A DNA stretch of 47,189 bases from Bacteroidaceae bacterium (GCA_900770705.1 CAAGLF010000077.1:1-47189); one strand, 5' to 3'. Counted from the stretch's first letter, positions 8,551-17,497 are shown. A program made the numbers and translations. Notes: generated by a model not told the origin, from the sequence alone.

Positions 8551-9474
8551 ATGAAAAAAACCATCTCCCACATACTCACCGCCTGCGCCGCCCTACTGCT
8601 CCTTACCGCCTGTATGGACGACGGCTACGACACCCCACAGACCGACACAAACGACGTGACCGGCACCCTGCAGGGCGAAACGAACTACTCCATCGCCCGC
8701 CTGAAGCAGGACAAAGCCGCCCTGTTCTCCCAGACCAATGCCTTTGAAAAGGTCGACGAAGACCTGATACTCGAAGGCGTAGTCTGCGCCAACGACATCA
8801 GCGGCAATCTCTACCAGACCGTCCTCCTGCGCGACATCGACGAAAATGCAGGCACCGACCAATGCCTCGTGCTCGCCATCAAGAACACCTGTCTCTACCC
8901 CTACTTCGCCCTGGGACAACGCCTCCGCGTAAATCTCAAGGGACTCTACGTCGGCGTGTACAGCAAGGTGCCCAAAATCGGCCAGCCCTACTATACATCG
9001 AGCGGAAACCTCCGCCTGGGCCCGATACTCCTCCAGTTGTGCAAGACCAACGTCGAACTGGTGGGCAAACCTAATCCCAACGCGCCGGAACTTGTTCCCG
9101 TGGAACTCGACGACGACTGGTTGCGCGCCACAGCCAACCGTACGCCCGCCAACTCCCCGATGCTGGCCACCGTCAGCGGCAGCATAGCTGAAGTCGAGGG
9201 CGACAAGAAGAACCAGGCCGACGTGGGAGAGGTGACCGGGCTCAAAGAGCCGCTCCCCAAGATACTTGGACCCGAGGAGCTCCGCGATGCCGGCTACGGC
9301 GTAGACCGCACCATCCAGTTGCAGAGCAACACGTCAAAGGTAACCCTCCGCACGAGCACGCAGAACGACATTTCCTTCCTCCCCGTCCCCGAAGGCATAC
9401 ACAAGTTCACCGGTATGCTCACCTACTACAGCAACTGGCAAATCCAGCTGCGCACTACTGCAGACATAGAATAA
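8551..9474 (+). CDS. DUF5689-type OB-fold lipoprotein
   Basis: Predicted surface lipoprotein of 307 residues. From the ATG at 8551 the leader MKKTISHILTACAALLLLTAC is an ideal lipobox; starts at 8527 (GTG) and 8539 are also open in frame. The residues after the Cys (MDDGYD) are acidic, which favours export to the outer leaflet in Bacteroidetes. The segment LILEGVVCANDISGNLYQTV followed by RDIDEN and LRVNLKGLYVG resembles the OB-like fold annotated as DUF5689. Such folds often bind nucleic acid or ligands, but binding is inference here. It starts 45 bases after the receptor stop and precedes the choice-of-anchor lipoprotein. Confidence 0.75.
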   Translation: MKKTISHILTACAALLLLTACMDDGYDTPQTDTNDVTGTLQGETNYSIARLKQDKAALFSQTNAFEKVDEDLILEGVVCANDISGNLYQTVLLRDIDENAGTDQCLVLAIKNTCLYPYFALGQRLRVNLKGLYVGVYSKVPKIGQPYYTSSGNLRLGPILLQLCKTNVELVGKPNPNAPELVPVELDDDWLRATANRTPANSPMLATVSGSIAEVEGDKKNQADVGEVTGLKEPLPKILGPEELRDAGYGVDRTIQLQSNTSKVTLRTSTQNDISFLPVPEGIHKFTGMLTYYSNWQIQLRTTADIE

Positions 9475-9525
9475 GCCCTGCAAGCCTTCATTCCACACAG
9501 AGAAAAACAAACCATCAAAAAAGAT

Positions 9526-11229
9526 ATGAAAAAGTACTTTTCAATTTTACTGGCAGCCCTCTTTGCGCTGGGTTTCACCGCCTGCGAAGATGTTCCTGCC
9601 CCCTATGAAATCAACAACGGCGGCTCCGGCTCCACCGACGAGGGAGGAACGATGACCACCATCTTCTCCGAAGAATTCGACAACGGTCAGGGCAGCTTCG
9701 TCTTCAGCAACGTAAGCCTCAGCGGCAGCCTCTCCTACGTCTGGAAGGCCACCAGCTACAACAGCTCCACCTACCTGATTGCATCGGCCTTTGCTTCCCA
9801 AAAATGCAACGCCGCAGAAAGCTGGGCAGTATCCCCCGCCATCAACCTTTCCGACTGCAAAAAGGCCATACTCACCTTCCGTCACGCCATCAACAAGATT
9901 GGCGATGGCGTTCCCTCCGAGATGATGACCGTTTGGGCCTCCACCGACTTTGCCGGCGACGCAGCCACCGCCACCTGGACGCAGCTCACCGTGCCCACCT
10001 ACCCCGAAGGCACCAGTTGGACCTTCCTGGGCAGCGGCGACATCAGCCTAAACGACTATTGCGGACAGGCAGCCGTATATATCGGCTTCAAATACATCTC
10101 CACCGACGAGGCAGCCGGCTCTTGGGAGGTCGATGCCTTCAAAATCGAGGGTGACGGCACGCCTATGGAGACACCCGACACGCCAGCAGGCCCCGAAAAT
10201 CCCGGTGATGAGCCCGACACGCCCGGCGTAAGCGGCGAAAACCTCCTGGCCAACGGAGACTTCGAGACCTGGACCGGCGGAAAGCCCGACAACTGGGCCA
10301 CCGCCTCCACCGCCGGCAACGGCACACTCTCCCAAAGCCCCGATGCCCACAGCGGCAGCTACAGTGTGCAAGTGACCGGAGCCAGCAGTGGAAACAAGCG
10401 CCTGGCATACAAGGAACTCGACCTGAAGGCCGGAACCTACACCTTCTCCTTCTACGTGAAAGCCGCCACGGCCGACGGCGCCAGCGTCACCCTCGGATAC
10501 GTGCCCGTGACCGATGGAAAAGCCGGTACCTACGTGTACGAACGCGATGAAAGCGGCAGTTACAAATACTACAACAACTTGTCCAATACGGAGTGGAAGC
10601 AGATTTCCGCCACCTTCGAGATTGCCAGCGCCGGCACCTATTCTTTCGTCGTGATGAACTCCAAATCGCCGGGCAAGGACGTCCTGATTGACGACGCCAG
10701 CCTCTCCACGTCCAACGGAGGTGTCAGTGGCGGCAACGAGCCCGCTACGCCCGACACACCTGCCGGCGACGAGCTATACTCCATCGACTTCAAGGCTACA
10801 CAAGGCGAATGGACCATCAACGACGTACTCCTGCCCGATGGGGGCACGTACGTATGGCAGCAGAACAGCCGGTACGGAATGAAGGCTTCGGCCTTCGTGA
10901 ACCAGGTAGCACAGGCCGCCGAATCGTGGCTGATTTCCCCGAAATTTGATTTGTCCGGCGTTTCCAAAGCCACACTCAGCTTCAGCCATGCACAGCGCTT
11001 CGCCGCCAATGCAGCCAAGGAATTGTTCGTACTGGCCTCCACCGACGGTACAAACTGGACACAACTCAACGTATCAGCCTGGCCAGATGGCAGCAATTGG
11101 AACTATATTGACGCGACCTGCGACCTGGCAGCCTTTGCCGGCAAGAAAGACGTACAAATCGCCTTCAAGTACACCAGCACCACCGCAGCAGCTGCTACTT
11201 GGGAGATAGCTTCCGTTAGCATCAAGTAG
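9526..11229 (+). CDS. Lipoprotein with two choice-of-anchor J domains
   Basis: Predicted surface lipoprotein of 567 residues. The leader ends in the lipobox GFTACEDVP. Residues about 40-213 and 413-567 are two copies of a cleaved-adhesin/choice-of-anchor J module. Both contain AESW(A/L)(V/I)SP, then a (L)(T/S)F(R/S)HA strand, WAST/LAST, WTQL and a closing (G/A)(S/T)WE(V/I) strand. Between them (about 238-393) lies a jelly-roll resembling CBM4/9 modules, opening with LLANGDFETW. The linkers are rich in Pro, Thr, Asp and Glu and each contain DTPAG. The modules probably bind a polymer at the cell surface; whether that is a glycan or nucleic acid cannot be told. It is third in the receptor operon. 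Confidence 0.75.
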   Translation: MKKYFSILLAALFALGFTACEDVPAPYEINNGGSGSTDEGGTMTTIFSEEFDNGQGSFVFSNVSLSGSLSYVWKATSYNSSTYLIASAFASQKCNAAESWAVSPAINLSDCKKAILTFRHAINKIGDGVPSEMMTVWASTDFAGDAATATWTQLTVPTYPEGTSWTFLGSGDISLNDYCGQAAVYIGFKYISTDEAAGSWEVDAFKIEGDGTPMETPDTPAGPENPGDEPDTPGVSGENLLANGDFETWTGGKPDNWATASTAGNGTLSQSPDAHSGSYSVQVTGASSGNKRLAYKELDLKAGTYTFSFYVKAATADGASVTLGYVPVTDGKAGTYVYERDESGSYKYYNNLSNTEWKQISATFEIASAGTYSFVVMNSKSPGKDVLIDDASLSTSNGGVSGGNEPATPDTPAGDELYSIDFKATQGEWTINDVLLPDGGTYVWQQNSRYGMKASAFVNQVAQAAESWLISPKFDLSGVSKATLSFSHAQRFAANAAKELFVLASTDGTNWTQLNVSAWPDGSNWNYIDATCDLAAFAGKKDVQIAFKYTSTTAAAATWEIASVSIK

Positions 11230-11246
11230 TCAAAGCATACACTATC

Positions 11247-11293
11247 TTCGCACCGGTACACCCGCCCTCGGGCTTGGGAAATACCGGTGCGAA
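11247..11293. terminator. 12-bp inverted repeat before the nuclease gene
   Basis: TTCGCACCGGTA (11247-11258) pairs perfectly with 11282-11293. The loop contains a nested GCCC-TC-GGGC hairpin (11264-11273). It begins 17 bases after the upstream stop and ends 17 bases before the nuclease ATG. No U tract follows, so it may be a weak terminator, a processing site or an operator. Confidence 0.45.
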
Positions 11294-11310
11294 CTTGTCT
11301 ATACGTTTCT

Positions 11311-12234
11311 ATGTATAAAATCAAACTACAAGCCTTCCATTTCTATTTTCCGAGTCTGCTGTTCCTCCTCTCGTGCCTCGCGTTCTCCTGTTCGGACGAC
11401 GAACCGGCCAAGTGGTCCACCGGCGGAAATGGCGGCACGGGCAACGGCTCATCCAACGCCGCCATCGGGAAATACACCAGCCGCATAGAGGTGCCGGCAC
11501 TGGAAGAAGGCAACACCTTCATCCAGCACAGCACACTGGTCGGCACAGACAGCGTAATGACCTACTGTCTGGAATACAACCCGACCAAGGGACACAGCCG
11601 CTGGGTGGCCTTTCGCTTCGATGCCACCACCCGAAAACAGGCGACCAGCCGCAACGATTCCTTTGCCGACGACCCTGCTCTCCCCACGGCGTGGCGTATC
11701 GGCAGCAATGGCTTCGGTTCGGGCTACGACCGAGGACACCTGTGCGCCTCGGCCGACCGTCTTTATTCCGTCGGGGCCAACGTGCAGACCTTCTATATGA
11801 CCAATATGTCGCCTCAGCTGAGCCGCTTCAACCAGAACTACTGGGTGGTGCTCGAGGCACAGGTGCAGAAGCTCGGACGGAGCGCCTCCTTCGCCGATAC
11901 GCTCTATGTCGTGAAGGGAGGGACCATCGACGACGACCATGTACGGCAGTACCTCACCCGCCCGAATGGACTGAAGGTGGCCGTACCCCAATACTACTTT
12001 ATGGCGCTGCTGAGCATAAAGTCGGGCACCTACGAAAGCGTAGGTTTCTGGATGGAACACAAGGATTATGGCTACTCCGGCAACAACAAGCCCTCGCCCG
12101 AGGAGATGGCCACCCATATGGTCACCATCGACCGCCTCGAAGAGTTGACGGGCATTGACTTCTTCCACAATCTGCCCGACAAAGTCGAAACGGCCGTCGA
12201 GGACCACTACCTCCGGAGCCGCTGGATCAATTGA
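11311..12234 (+). CDS. DNA/RNA non-specific endonuclease lipoprotein
   Basis: Predicted surface-anchored sugar-non-specific nuclease of the beta-beta-alpha metal family (NUC1/Serratia type). It has 307 residues from the ATG at 11311; an earlier in-frame start at 11287 would only lengthen the leader. The lipobox is LAFSC, followed by SDDE, a strong surface-export signal. The catalytic DRGH motif is at residues 140-143 (GYDRGHLCASADR). The magnesium-site asparagine region TNMSPQLSRFNQNYW follows about 30 residues later, and both have normal spacing. It is last in the receptor operon and ends before a strong terminator. Together with the divergent secreted nuclease it suggests degradation of extracellular DNA or RNA. 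Confidence 0.9.
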   Translation: MYKIKLQAFHFYFPSLLFLLSCLAFSCSDDEPAKWSTGGNGGTGNGSSNAAIGKYTSRIEVPALEEGNTFIQHSTLVGTDSVMTYCLEYNPTKGHSRWVAFRFDATTRKQATSRNDSFADDPALPTAWRIGSNGFGSGYDRGHLCASADRLYSVGANVQTFYMTNMSPQLSRFNQNYWVVLEAQVQKLGRSASFADTLYVVKGGTIDDDHVRQYLTRPNGLKVAVPQYYFMALLSIKSGTYESVGFWMEHKDYGYSGNNKPSPEEMATHMVTIDRLEELTGIDFFHNLPDKVETAVEDHYLRSRWIN

Positions 12235-12277
12235 TACCGGCTCTGCCGGCCTTCCGCCGAGCGTCCCCCCGACAAAC

Positions 12278-12323
12278 GCCGCTCCCCTGCCTGAAAGCCT
12301 TTTTGGCCAGGCAGGGGAGCGGC
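12278..12323. terminator. Bidirectional terminator, nuclease and nadB
   Basis: A perfect 16-base stem: GCCGCTCCCCTGCCTG (12278-12293) pairs with 12308-12323 across a 14-base loop. It lies between the convergent nuclease and nadB genes. U tracts are weak on both sides, but the stem is very stable. The rest of the 12235-12437 gap shows nothing else. Confidence 0.7.
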
Positions 12324-12437
12324 TTATGGTAGAGGCGGCGACTACGATATCTTGCGGCGGACGCGCAGGGCCGCACGGAGCATTTCCGCGGAGACAACGG
12401 GAGCCGGTGGTGCAGAAAGCCGGCCACCTCTGTGGCT

Positions 12438-14030
12438 TCAGTTTTGGTCGTAGGCGTGCTTCGGATAGTCTATGGTATAGTGAAGGCCGCGGCTCTCCTT
12501 CCTCTCTATGGCTGCACGGGTGATGAGATAGCCTACATTGACCATATTTCTCAGTTCGCAGATGTCCGGCGTGGCCTGCACGCGCTTGAAGAGCTCTTCC
12601 GTCTCCTCGTAGATAAGGTCAAGGCGGGTCCAGGCACGCTTCAGGCGCAGGTCGGAGCGCACGATGCCCACATAGTTCGACATAATCTGCCCCACCTCCT
12701 TGATATCCTGGGCAATGAGCACCTTTTCTTCGGCACGGAGCGTGCCCTCGTCGTTCCACTGCGGCACCTCTTCGTTGTAGTTATACTCTGCGAGGTGTTC
12801 GAGGCTGTGGCGGGCGGCAGCGTCGGCATAGACCACGGCCTCGATGAGCGAGTTGCTGGCCAGGCGGTTGCCACCGTGGAGTCCCGTACACGCACATTCG
12901 CCGACGGCATACAGCCGGCGGATACTGCTGCAGGCGTTGAGGTCGACCTTGATGCCGCCGCACATATAGTGGGCACAGGGGGCCACGGGGATGTACTGGC
13001 GGGTGATGTCGACGCCAATACTGAGACACTTGGCGTAGATGTTGGGGAAGTGGCGCTTCGTTTCTTCGGGATCCTTGTGCGTCACGTCGAGACAGACGTG
13101 GTCGAGGCCGTGAATCTTCATCTCCTTGTCAATGGCACGGGCCACAATGTCGCGGGGAGCAAGCGACAGGCGCTTGCTGTCGTATTTCTGCATGAACTCC
13201 TCGCCGTTGGGCAGACGCAATATGCCGCCGTATCCACGCATGGCTTCCGTGATGAGGTACGCAGGGTGTGTTTCTCCCGGATGGAAGAGCGCGGTAGGGT
13301 GAAACTGCACGAACTCCATATCCTTCACGGTAGCCTTGGCCCGGTAGGCCATCGCAATGCCGTCGCCAGTGGCGATGTTGGGATTGGTGGTCGTGGCATA
13401 GACGGCTCCGCAGCCGCCCGTGGCGAGCACGGTGACGCGCGAAAGAACGGTATCGATTTTCCGGGTGTCGGGATCAAGCACATAGGCGCCGTAGCACTCG
13501 ATGTCGGGAGTGCGCCGCGTCACAGTGACGCCGAGGTGGTGCTGCGTGATAATCTCCACGGCAAAATGGTTCTCGAGAACCGTGATGTTGGGGTGCTCCC
13601 TGACAGCGGCGATGAGGCCCCGCTGGATCTCGAATCCCGTATCGTCAGCGTGGTGGAGTATGCGGAACTCGCTGTGACCGCCCTCGCGGTGCAGATCGAA
13701 GGCACCGTCGGCCTTTCTGTCGAACTGCACGCCCCATTCCACAAGGCGCCTGATTCCCTCGGGAGCCTGGCGGACCACCTGTTCCACGGCCTTCGGGTCG
13801 GAGATATAGTCGCCGGCCACCATCGTATCCTTGATGTGCTTTTCAAAATCGTCCACCTCCAAGTCGGTCACGCTGGCGATACCGCCCTGTGCCTTGGCCG
13901 TATTGGCCTCTTCTATGGTGGTTTTGCAGACGAGAGCCACCTTACCTTTGCCCGAGGCGGCCACCTGGAGGGCGTAACTCATTCCGGCCACTCCGGAACC
14001 AATTACCAGAAAATCGAACTTGCGTATCAT
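12438..14030 (-). CDS. nadB: L-aspartate oxidase
   Basis: FAD enzyme that oxidises L-aspartate to iminoaspartate, the first step of de novo NAD synthesis. It has 530 residues. The N-terminus FDFLVIGSGVAGMSYAL is the FAD dinucleotide fold. The family segment GGIASV, the substrate-site region HYMCGGIKVD and the FAD-binding end GGNRLASNSLIEAVVYA are all present. The C-terminal helical domain of the succinate dehydrogenase flavoprotein family follows. No nadA or nadC is nearby. A -7 box lies 23 bases upstream, and the gene ends at a hairpin shared with the nuclease gene. Confidence 0.96.
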   Translation of the reverse strand: MIRKFDFLVIGSGVAGMSYALQVAASGKGKVALVCKTTIEEANTAKAQGGIASVTDLEVDDFEKHIKDTMVAGDYISDPKAVEQVVRQAPEGIRRLVEWGVQFDRKADGAFDLHREGGHSEFRILHHADDTGFEIQRGLIAAVREHPNITVLENHFAVEIITQHHLGVTVTRRTPDIECYGAYVLDPDTRKIDTVLSRVTVLATGGCGAVYATTTNPNIATGDGIAMAYRAKATVKDMEFVQFHPTALFHPGETHPAYLITEAMRGYGGILRLPNGEEFMQKYDSKRLSLAPRDIVARAIDKEMKIHGLDHVCLDVTHKDPEETKRHFPNIYAKCLSIGVDITRQYIPVAPCAHYMCGGIKVDLNACSSIRRLYAVGECACTGLHGGNRLASNSLIEAVVYADAAARHSLEHLAEYNYNEEVPQWNDEGTLRAEEKVLIAQDIKEVGQIMSNYVGIVRSDLRLKRAWTRLDLIYEETEELFKRVQATPDICELRNMVNVGYLITRAAIERKESRGLHYTIDYPKHAYDQN

Positions 14031-14052
14031 TCTTTCTTAGCATTTCCGGCTG

Positions 14053-14060
14053 CAAAACTA
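14053..14060 (-). promoter_or_regulatory. -7 box of nadB
   Basis: TAGTTTTG on the minus strand fits TAnnTTTG. No clear TTTG lies 19-21 bases upstream. It would give a leader of about 16 bases. Confidence 0.4.
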
Positions 14061-14185
14061 CAAATGTTTTTCGACATTCGGCCCGCCCCCTCCGAAGAAA
14101 AGAGGTCTGCCTCTCCATTTCAGACTTCCGACTCCCTTTCGCGCCCTGTCTTACAAGGCAAAAGAACTGGGGAGATACGAAAAAA

Positions 14186-14227
14186 TACTGCGGCGGAACT
14201 GCAGTTTTCCGGCCCTGTAATTTTTCC
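14186..14227. repeat. Mosaic module between nadB and the M16 peptidase
   Basis: A TGCGGCGGAACTGCAG stretch leads into TTTTCCGGCCCTG (14205-14217), identical over 13 bases to 22572-22584 downstream of the MacB permease. Both are followed by an A/T-rich AATTTTTCC-like run. Confidence 0.5.
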
Positions 14228-14307
14228 TGCCGAGCCAGAAATTCCGGCCTCCAAGAGTCCGAAAACCCGGCTATTTACTCTGCATTTCAATAAAAAAGGC
14301 GGGGAGT

Positions 14308-14339
14308 TTTGTCCGTTCCGCCGATTTTCTCTACTTTTG
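14308..14339 (+). promoter_or_regulatory. Promoter of the M16 peptidase gene
   Basis: TTTG (14308-14311), 20 bases, TACTTTTG (14332-14339): a full match to the Bacteroidetes consensus. It predicts a start near 14346 and therefore a leader of about 255 bases. Confidence 0.75.
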
Positions 14340-14430
14340 CCGTCCAAACATACTGCTCAGCGCCTTCCGGAATCACCACCTCCGCCATCCCCACGCGAGC
14401 ATCCCGATTCGACAAGAGCAGCCAGCCCTC

Positions 14431-14512
14431 CAGGCGCAGACTTCTCCCTCTCGAATTGTGGCTTGTGGTGAGCCAGGAAGGCCGACGGGCGAAGTTTGCG
14501 CCTGTTTTCTCT
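14431..14512 (+). promoter_or_regulatory. Terminator-like stem in the M16 peptidase leader
   Basis: CAGGCGCAGACTTC (14431-14444) pairs with 14491-14504 over 14 positions with one G-U wobble, and TTTTCTCT follows directly. The 46-base loop can itself fold (GGCTT...GAGCC). Placed between the promoter and the ATG at 14601, it could be an attenuator. The rest of the 14031-14600 gap holds only the module at 14186-14227 and the promoters. Confidence 0.4.
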
Positions 14513-14600
14513 ACCTACGCATACAGAGAGAGGAAGAAACGGACAGCCGTACGCCAAACAACACACAAACCATATTTATCAACTCATCCAACAAACAGCT

Positions 14601-17432
14601 ATGATGAAAAATCGCAATCTTTTGGTTCTCGCCATCAGCCTGTTGAGCCTGCTGCCCTGCTTTCACGCAGTGGCACAAATGCCCCAACTGCCTGCTGACA
14701 AGGACGTACGAATCGGACAGTTGCCCAACGGACTGACTTACTACGTCCGCCACAACGCCGAGCCCCAGAACCGCGTGAATTTCTACATCGCACAGAAAGT
14801 CGGTTCTGTACAGGAGGAGGAGAGCCAGCGCGGTCTGGCCCACTTCCTCGAGCATATGTGCTTCAACGGTACCCAGCACTTCCCCGGCAACGGCATTGTG
14901 CGCTACTGCGAGAGCATCGGCGTGAAGTTCGGCTACAACCTGAACGCCTACACCTCTACCGATGAAACCGTCTACAACATCGACGACGTCCCCGTGAGCC
15001 CCGAAAACATCGACTCGTGCCTGTACATCCTCCACGACTGGGCAGACGGCCTCCTGCTGGAGACGGCGGAAATCGACAAGGAGCGCGGCGTCATCCACGA
15101 AGAGTGGAGAATGCGTTCGTCGGCCATGCAGCGCATCTTCCAGCGCAACCTGCCCACCCTCTATCCCGGCTCCCGCTACGGAGAACGCCTGCCCATCGGC
15201 CTGATGTCCGTCATCGACAACTTCAAGCCCCAGGAACTGCGCAATTACTATGAGAAGTGGTATCGCCCCGACCTGCAGGGCATCATTGTCGTGGGCGACA
15301 TCGATGCCGACGCGATGGTAGAGAAGATCAAGACCATCTTCTCGCCCATTCAGGCGCAGGAAAACCCCGCTCCCTACGAGTACTATCCCGTACCCGACAC
15401 CCCCGAAGCCATCTACGTGGTCGACAAGGACAAGGAACAGCAGATGGCCGTCATCCAGCTGATGTGCAAGCACTCCATTATCCCCTTTGAGTTGCGCAAC
15501 ACACCCGTCTACCTCAACATCAAGATGTTGCTCTCGCTCACCACAAGCGTTATCAACGCCCGACTGGGAGAACTGTCGCAGAAACCCGACTGTCCGTTCA
15601 CCTACGCCGTTTGTATGGACGACAACTTCCTCATCTCGAAAACCTGCGACGCCTTCACCGTCATCGTCCTCCCCAAACCGGGACAGGACGCCGCCGCCGT
15701 GAAAGCCGCCTATCAGGAAATCGAACGCGCACGCCGCTTCGGACTCACCGATACCGAAGTAATCCGCGCACGCGAGGAGTTTATGAGCAACATCGAGGCC
15801 ATCTACAACAACCGCAACAAGCAGAAGAACGACTTCTACGTCCAGCAGTATGTGCGCCACTTCCTCGAAAACGAGGCCATCCCCTCCATTGAAGACGAAT
15901 ACAATCTGTATCAGCAGATGAGCGGCTATATGAACGCCGAAGCCGTAGGTGCACTCCTGCCCGAGCTCATCACGGCCTCCGACAGCAATTTCGTGATGCT
16001 CGCCTGCTACCCTGAGAAGGAGGGAGTGGCCATCCCCACCGCCGAAGAGCTGAAGACAGCCGTCTGCGAAGCCCGCACGGCCGAGTTGGAGCCCTATCAG
16101 GACAACGTGAAGAACGAACCGCTCGTGCCCGAACTCCCGAAGAAAGGACAGATCGTCAGCGAGAACGACGCCGACTTTGGTTATAAAGTCTGGCAGCTCG
16201 AAAACGGCGCCCGCGTCTACTGGAAGCAGACCGACTTCAACGACAGCGAAGTTTTGTTCAACGCCACCAGCCTCGGCGGCAAGAGCAAAGTGGCCGACAA
16301 AGACTTCGTGAACCTCGAACTCGTAGAAGACGTCATGTCCGGCACCGGTCTGGGCAACTTCACCGTGACCGAGCTGGAGAAGAAACTCGCCGGCAAGAAG
16401 GTAAGCTGCCGCCCCACCATCGGCGACGGCACAGAGCAACTCTCCGGCTCCTCCACGCCGAAAGACCTGCGCACCCTGTTTGAATTGATCTACCTCCGCT
16501 TCCAGGAACCCGCCAACGATACCGACGGCTACAACACTACCATCTCCTTCCTCCGCACCCAGCTGGAGAATGTCGAAAAAGTGCCCGAAATGGCGCTCCA
16601 GGATTCGGCCTTGTCCAACCTCTACAACCACCATCCCCGCAAGAATCGTCTCCACGCTGCCGATTTGCAAAAGGCCGACTACCAGACCATCCGCCGCATC
16701 TACAGTGAGCGCTTCAATGCCGGCGGCGACTTCGACTTCGTGTTCACCGGAGCATTCAATGTCGACTCCCTGCGCGCCTTTACCGAGCAGTATATCGCCC
16801 CCCTAAAGGCACAAGGGAACCGCGAAACCTACCAAGACCTGAATATACGCTACAAAAAGGGAAATCAGGAGAACAGATTCAAGCGCGAGATGGAGACCCC
16901 GAAGGGCAACATCATCCAATTCCGCACGGGAAGCCTGCCCTACAACAACAAGAACACAGCCATCGTGACGGCCCTGTCGGAAATCCTCACGCAGCGCTAC
17001 CTCAAGAGCATTCGTGAGGAGGGTTCGATGGCCTACAGCGTCGGAACCCACGCGCAGACCAACTTCCTGAACGAAGAGACCTACATCTTCCAGACCTACT
17101 GCCCCGTCAAGCCCACCCTGGCCGACTCCGCCCTGCTGCTGATGGAGCAAGGCATTCAGGACATCGCCAAAAAGGGCGTTACCGACGAGGAACTCGAAAA
17201 AGTGCGCCAGTTCCGCCTGAAAGACTACGCCGACAGCCAGCGCAAGAACAGCTACTGGCAGCACCTCATCACCAACAAGGCCGCTTTCGGACACGACCTA
17301 CAGGCCGGTGTCGAAGATATCTACAAGAACCTCACGTCGAAGGATCTGCAGAACTTCGTGAAGAAAGTGCTGCTCAAGCAGAACAACTGCCTGACCATCA
17401 CGATGCTGCCCGCCAGCCTCGAGGAAAAATAA
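14601..17432 (+). CDS. M16 family zinc peptidase (insulinase/pitrilysin-like)
   Basis: Predicted exported zinc metallopeptidase of 943 residues with two M16 halves. The start at 14601 is chosen because MMKNRNLLVLAISLLSLLPCFHAVAQ is a clean signal peptide; the frame is open upstream but unlike any leader. The inverted zinc motif HFLEH is at residues 81-85 (His81, Glu84, His85), and the third ligand lies in the later ERGVIHEE region. The second half lacks the zinc motif, as usual for the partner lobe, and contains the RxxY-like region near SIREEGSMAYSVG. It is alone between nadB and the export operon, with its own promoter and a strong terminator. The substrate is unknown. Confidence 0.92.
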   Translation: MMKNRNLLVLAISLLSLLPCFHAVAQMPQLPADKDVRIGQLPNGLTYYVRHNAEPQNRVNFYIAQKVGSVQEEESQRGLAHFLEHMCFNGTQHFPGNGIVRYCESIGVKFGYNLNAYTSTDETVYNIDDVPVSPENIDSCLYILHDWADGLLLETAEIDKERGVIHEEWRMRSSAMQRIFQRNLPTLYPGSRYGERLPIGLMSVIDNFKPQELRNYYEKWYRPDLQGIIVVGDIDADAMVEKIKTIFSPIQAQENPAPYEYYPVPDTPEAIYVVDKDKEQQMAVIQLMCKHSIIPFELRNTPVYLNIKMLLSLTTSVINARLGELSQKPDCPFTYAVCMDDNFLISKTCDAFTVIVLPKPGQDAAAVKAAYQEIERARRFGLTDTEVIRAREEFMSNIEAIYNNRNKQKNDFYVQQYVRHFLENEAIPSIEDEYNLYQQMSGYMNAEAVGALLPELITASDSNFVMLACYPEKEGVAIPTAEELKTAVCEARTAELEPYQDNVKNEPLVPELPKKGQIVSENDADFGYKVWQLENGARVYWKQTDFNDSEVLFNATSLGGKSKVADKDFVNLELVEDVMSGTGLGNFTVTELEKKLAGKKVSCRPTIGDGTEQLSGSSTPKDLRTLFELIYLRFQEPANDTDGYNTTISFLRTQLENVEKVPEMALQDSALSNLYNHHPRKNRLHAADLQKADYQTIRRIYSERFNAGGDFDFVFTGAFNVDSLRAFTEQYIAPLKAQGNRETYQDLNIRYKKGNQENRFKREMETPKGNIIQFRTGSLPYNNKNTAIVTALSEILTQRYLKSIREEGSMAYSVGTHAQTNFLNEETYIFQTYCPVKPTLADSALLLMEQGIQDIAKKGVTDEELEKVRQFRLKDYADSQRKNSYWQHLITNKAAFGHDLQAGVEDIYKNLTSKDLQNFVKKVLLKQNNCLTITMLPASLEEK

Positions 17433-17457
17433 GCTGTCGCCGCGACAGCCGCCCGTA

Positions 17458-17497
17458 CCGCCGTGGAAATTCCGCTTTCCACGGCGGTTTTTCTTTC
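17458..17497 (+). terminator. Terminator of the M16 peptidase gene
   Basis: CCGCCGTGGAAA (17458-17469) pairs perfectly with 17476-17487 across a 6-base loop, followed by TTTTTCTTTC. A smaller GCTGTCG/CGACAGC hairpin sits at 17433-17449, immediately after the stop codon. Confidence 0.85.

Noticed and set aside
5827..9474. SusC/SusD polysaccharide utilisation pair
   Set aside because: The receptor lacks the N-terminal carboxypeptidase-like domain, and the next gene is not SusD-like.
12432..14471. Long plus-strand open frame opposite nadB
   Set aside because: It is antisense to a clear L-aspartate oxidase gene; long antisense frames are expected in GC-rich DNA with this codon use.
14430..14512. 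Cobalamin riboswitch in the M16 peptidase leader
   Set aside because: GAGCCAGGAAGGCC resembles the 3' end of cobalamin riboswitches, but the central conserved core and the 5' elements are absent.
14511..16670. Long minus-strand open frame opposite the M16 peptidase
   Set aside because: The product is Val/Gly/Leu-rich without motifs, a mirror of the real gene on the plus strand.
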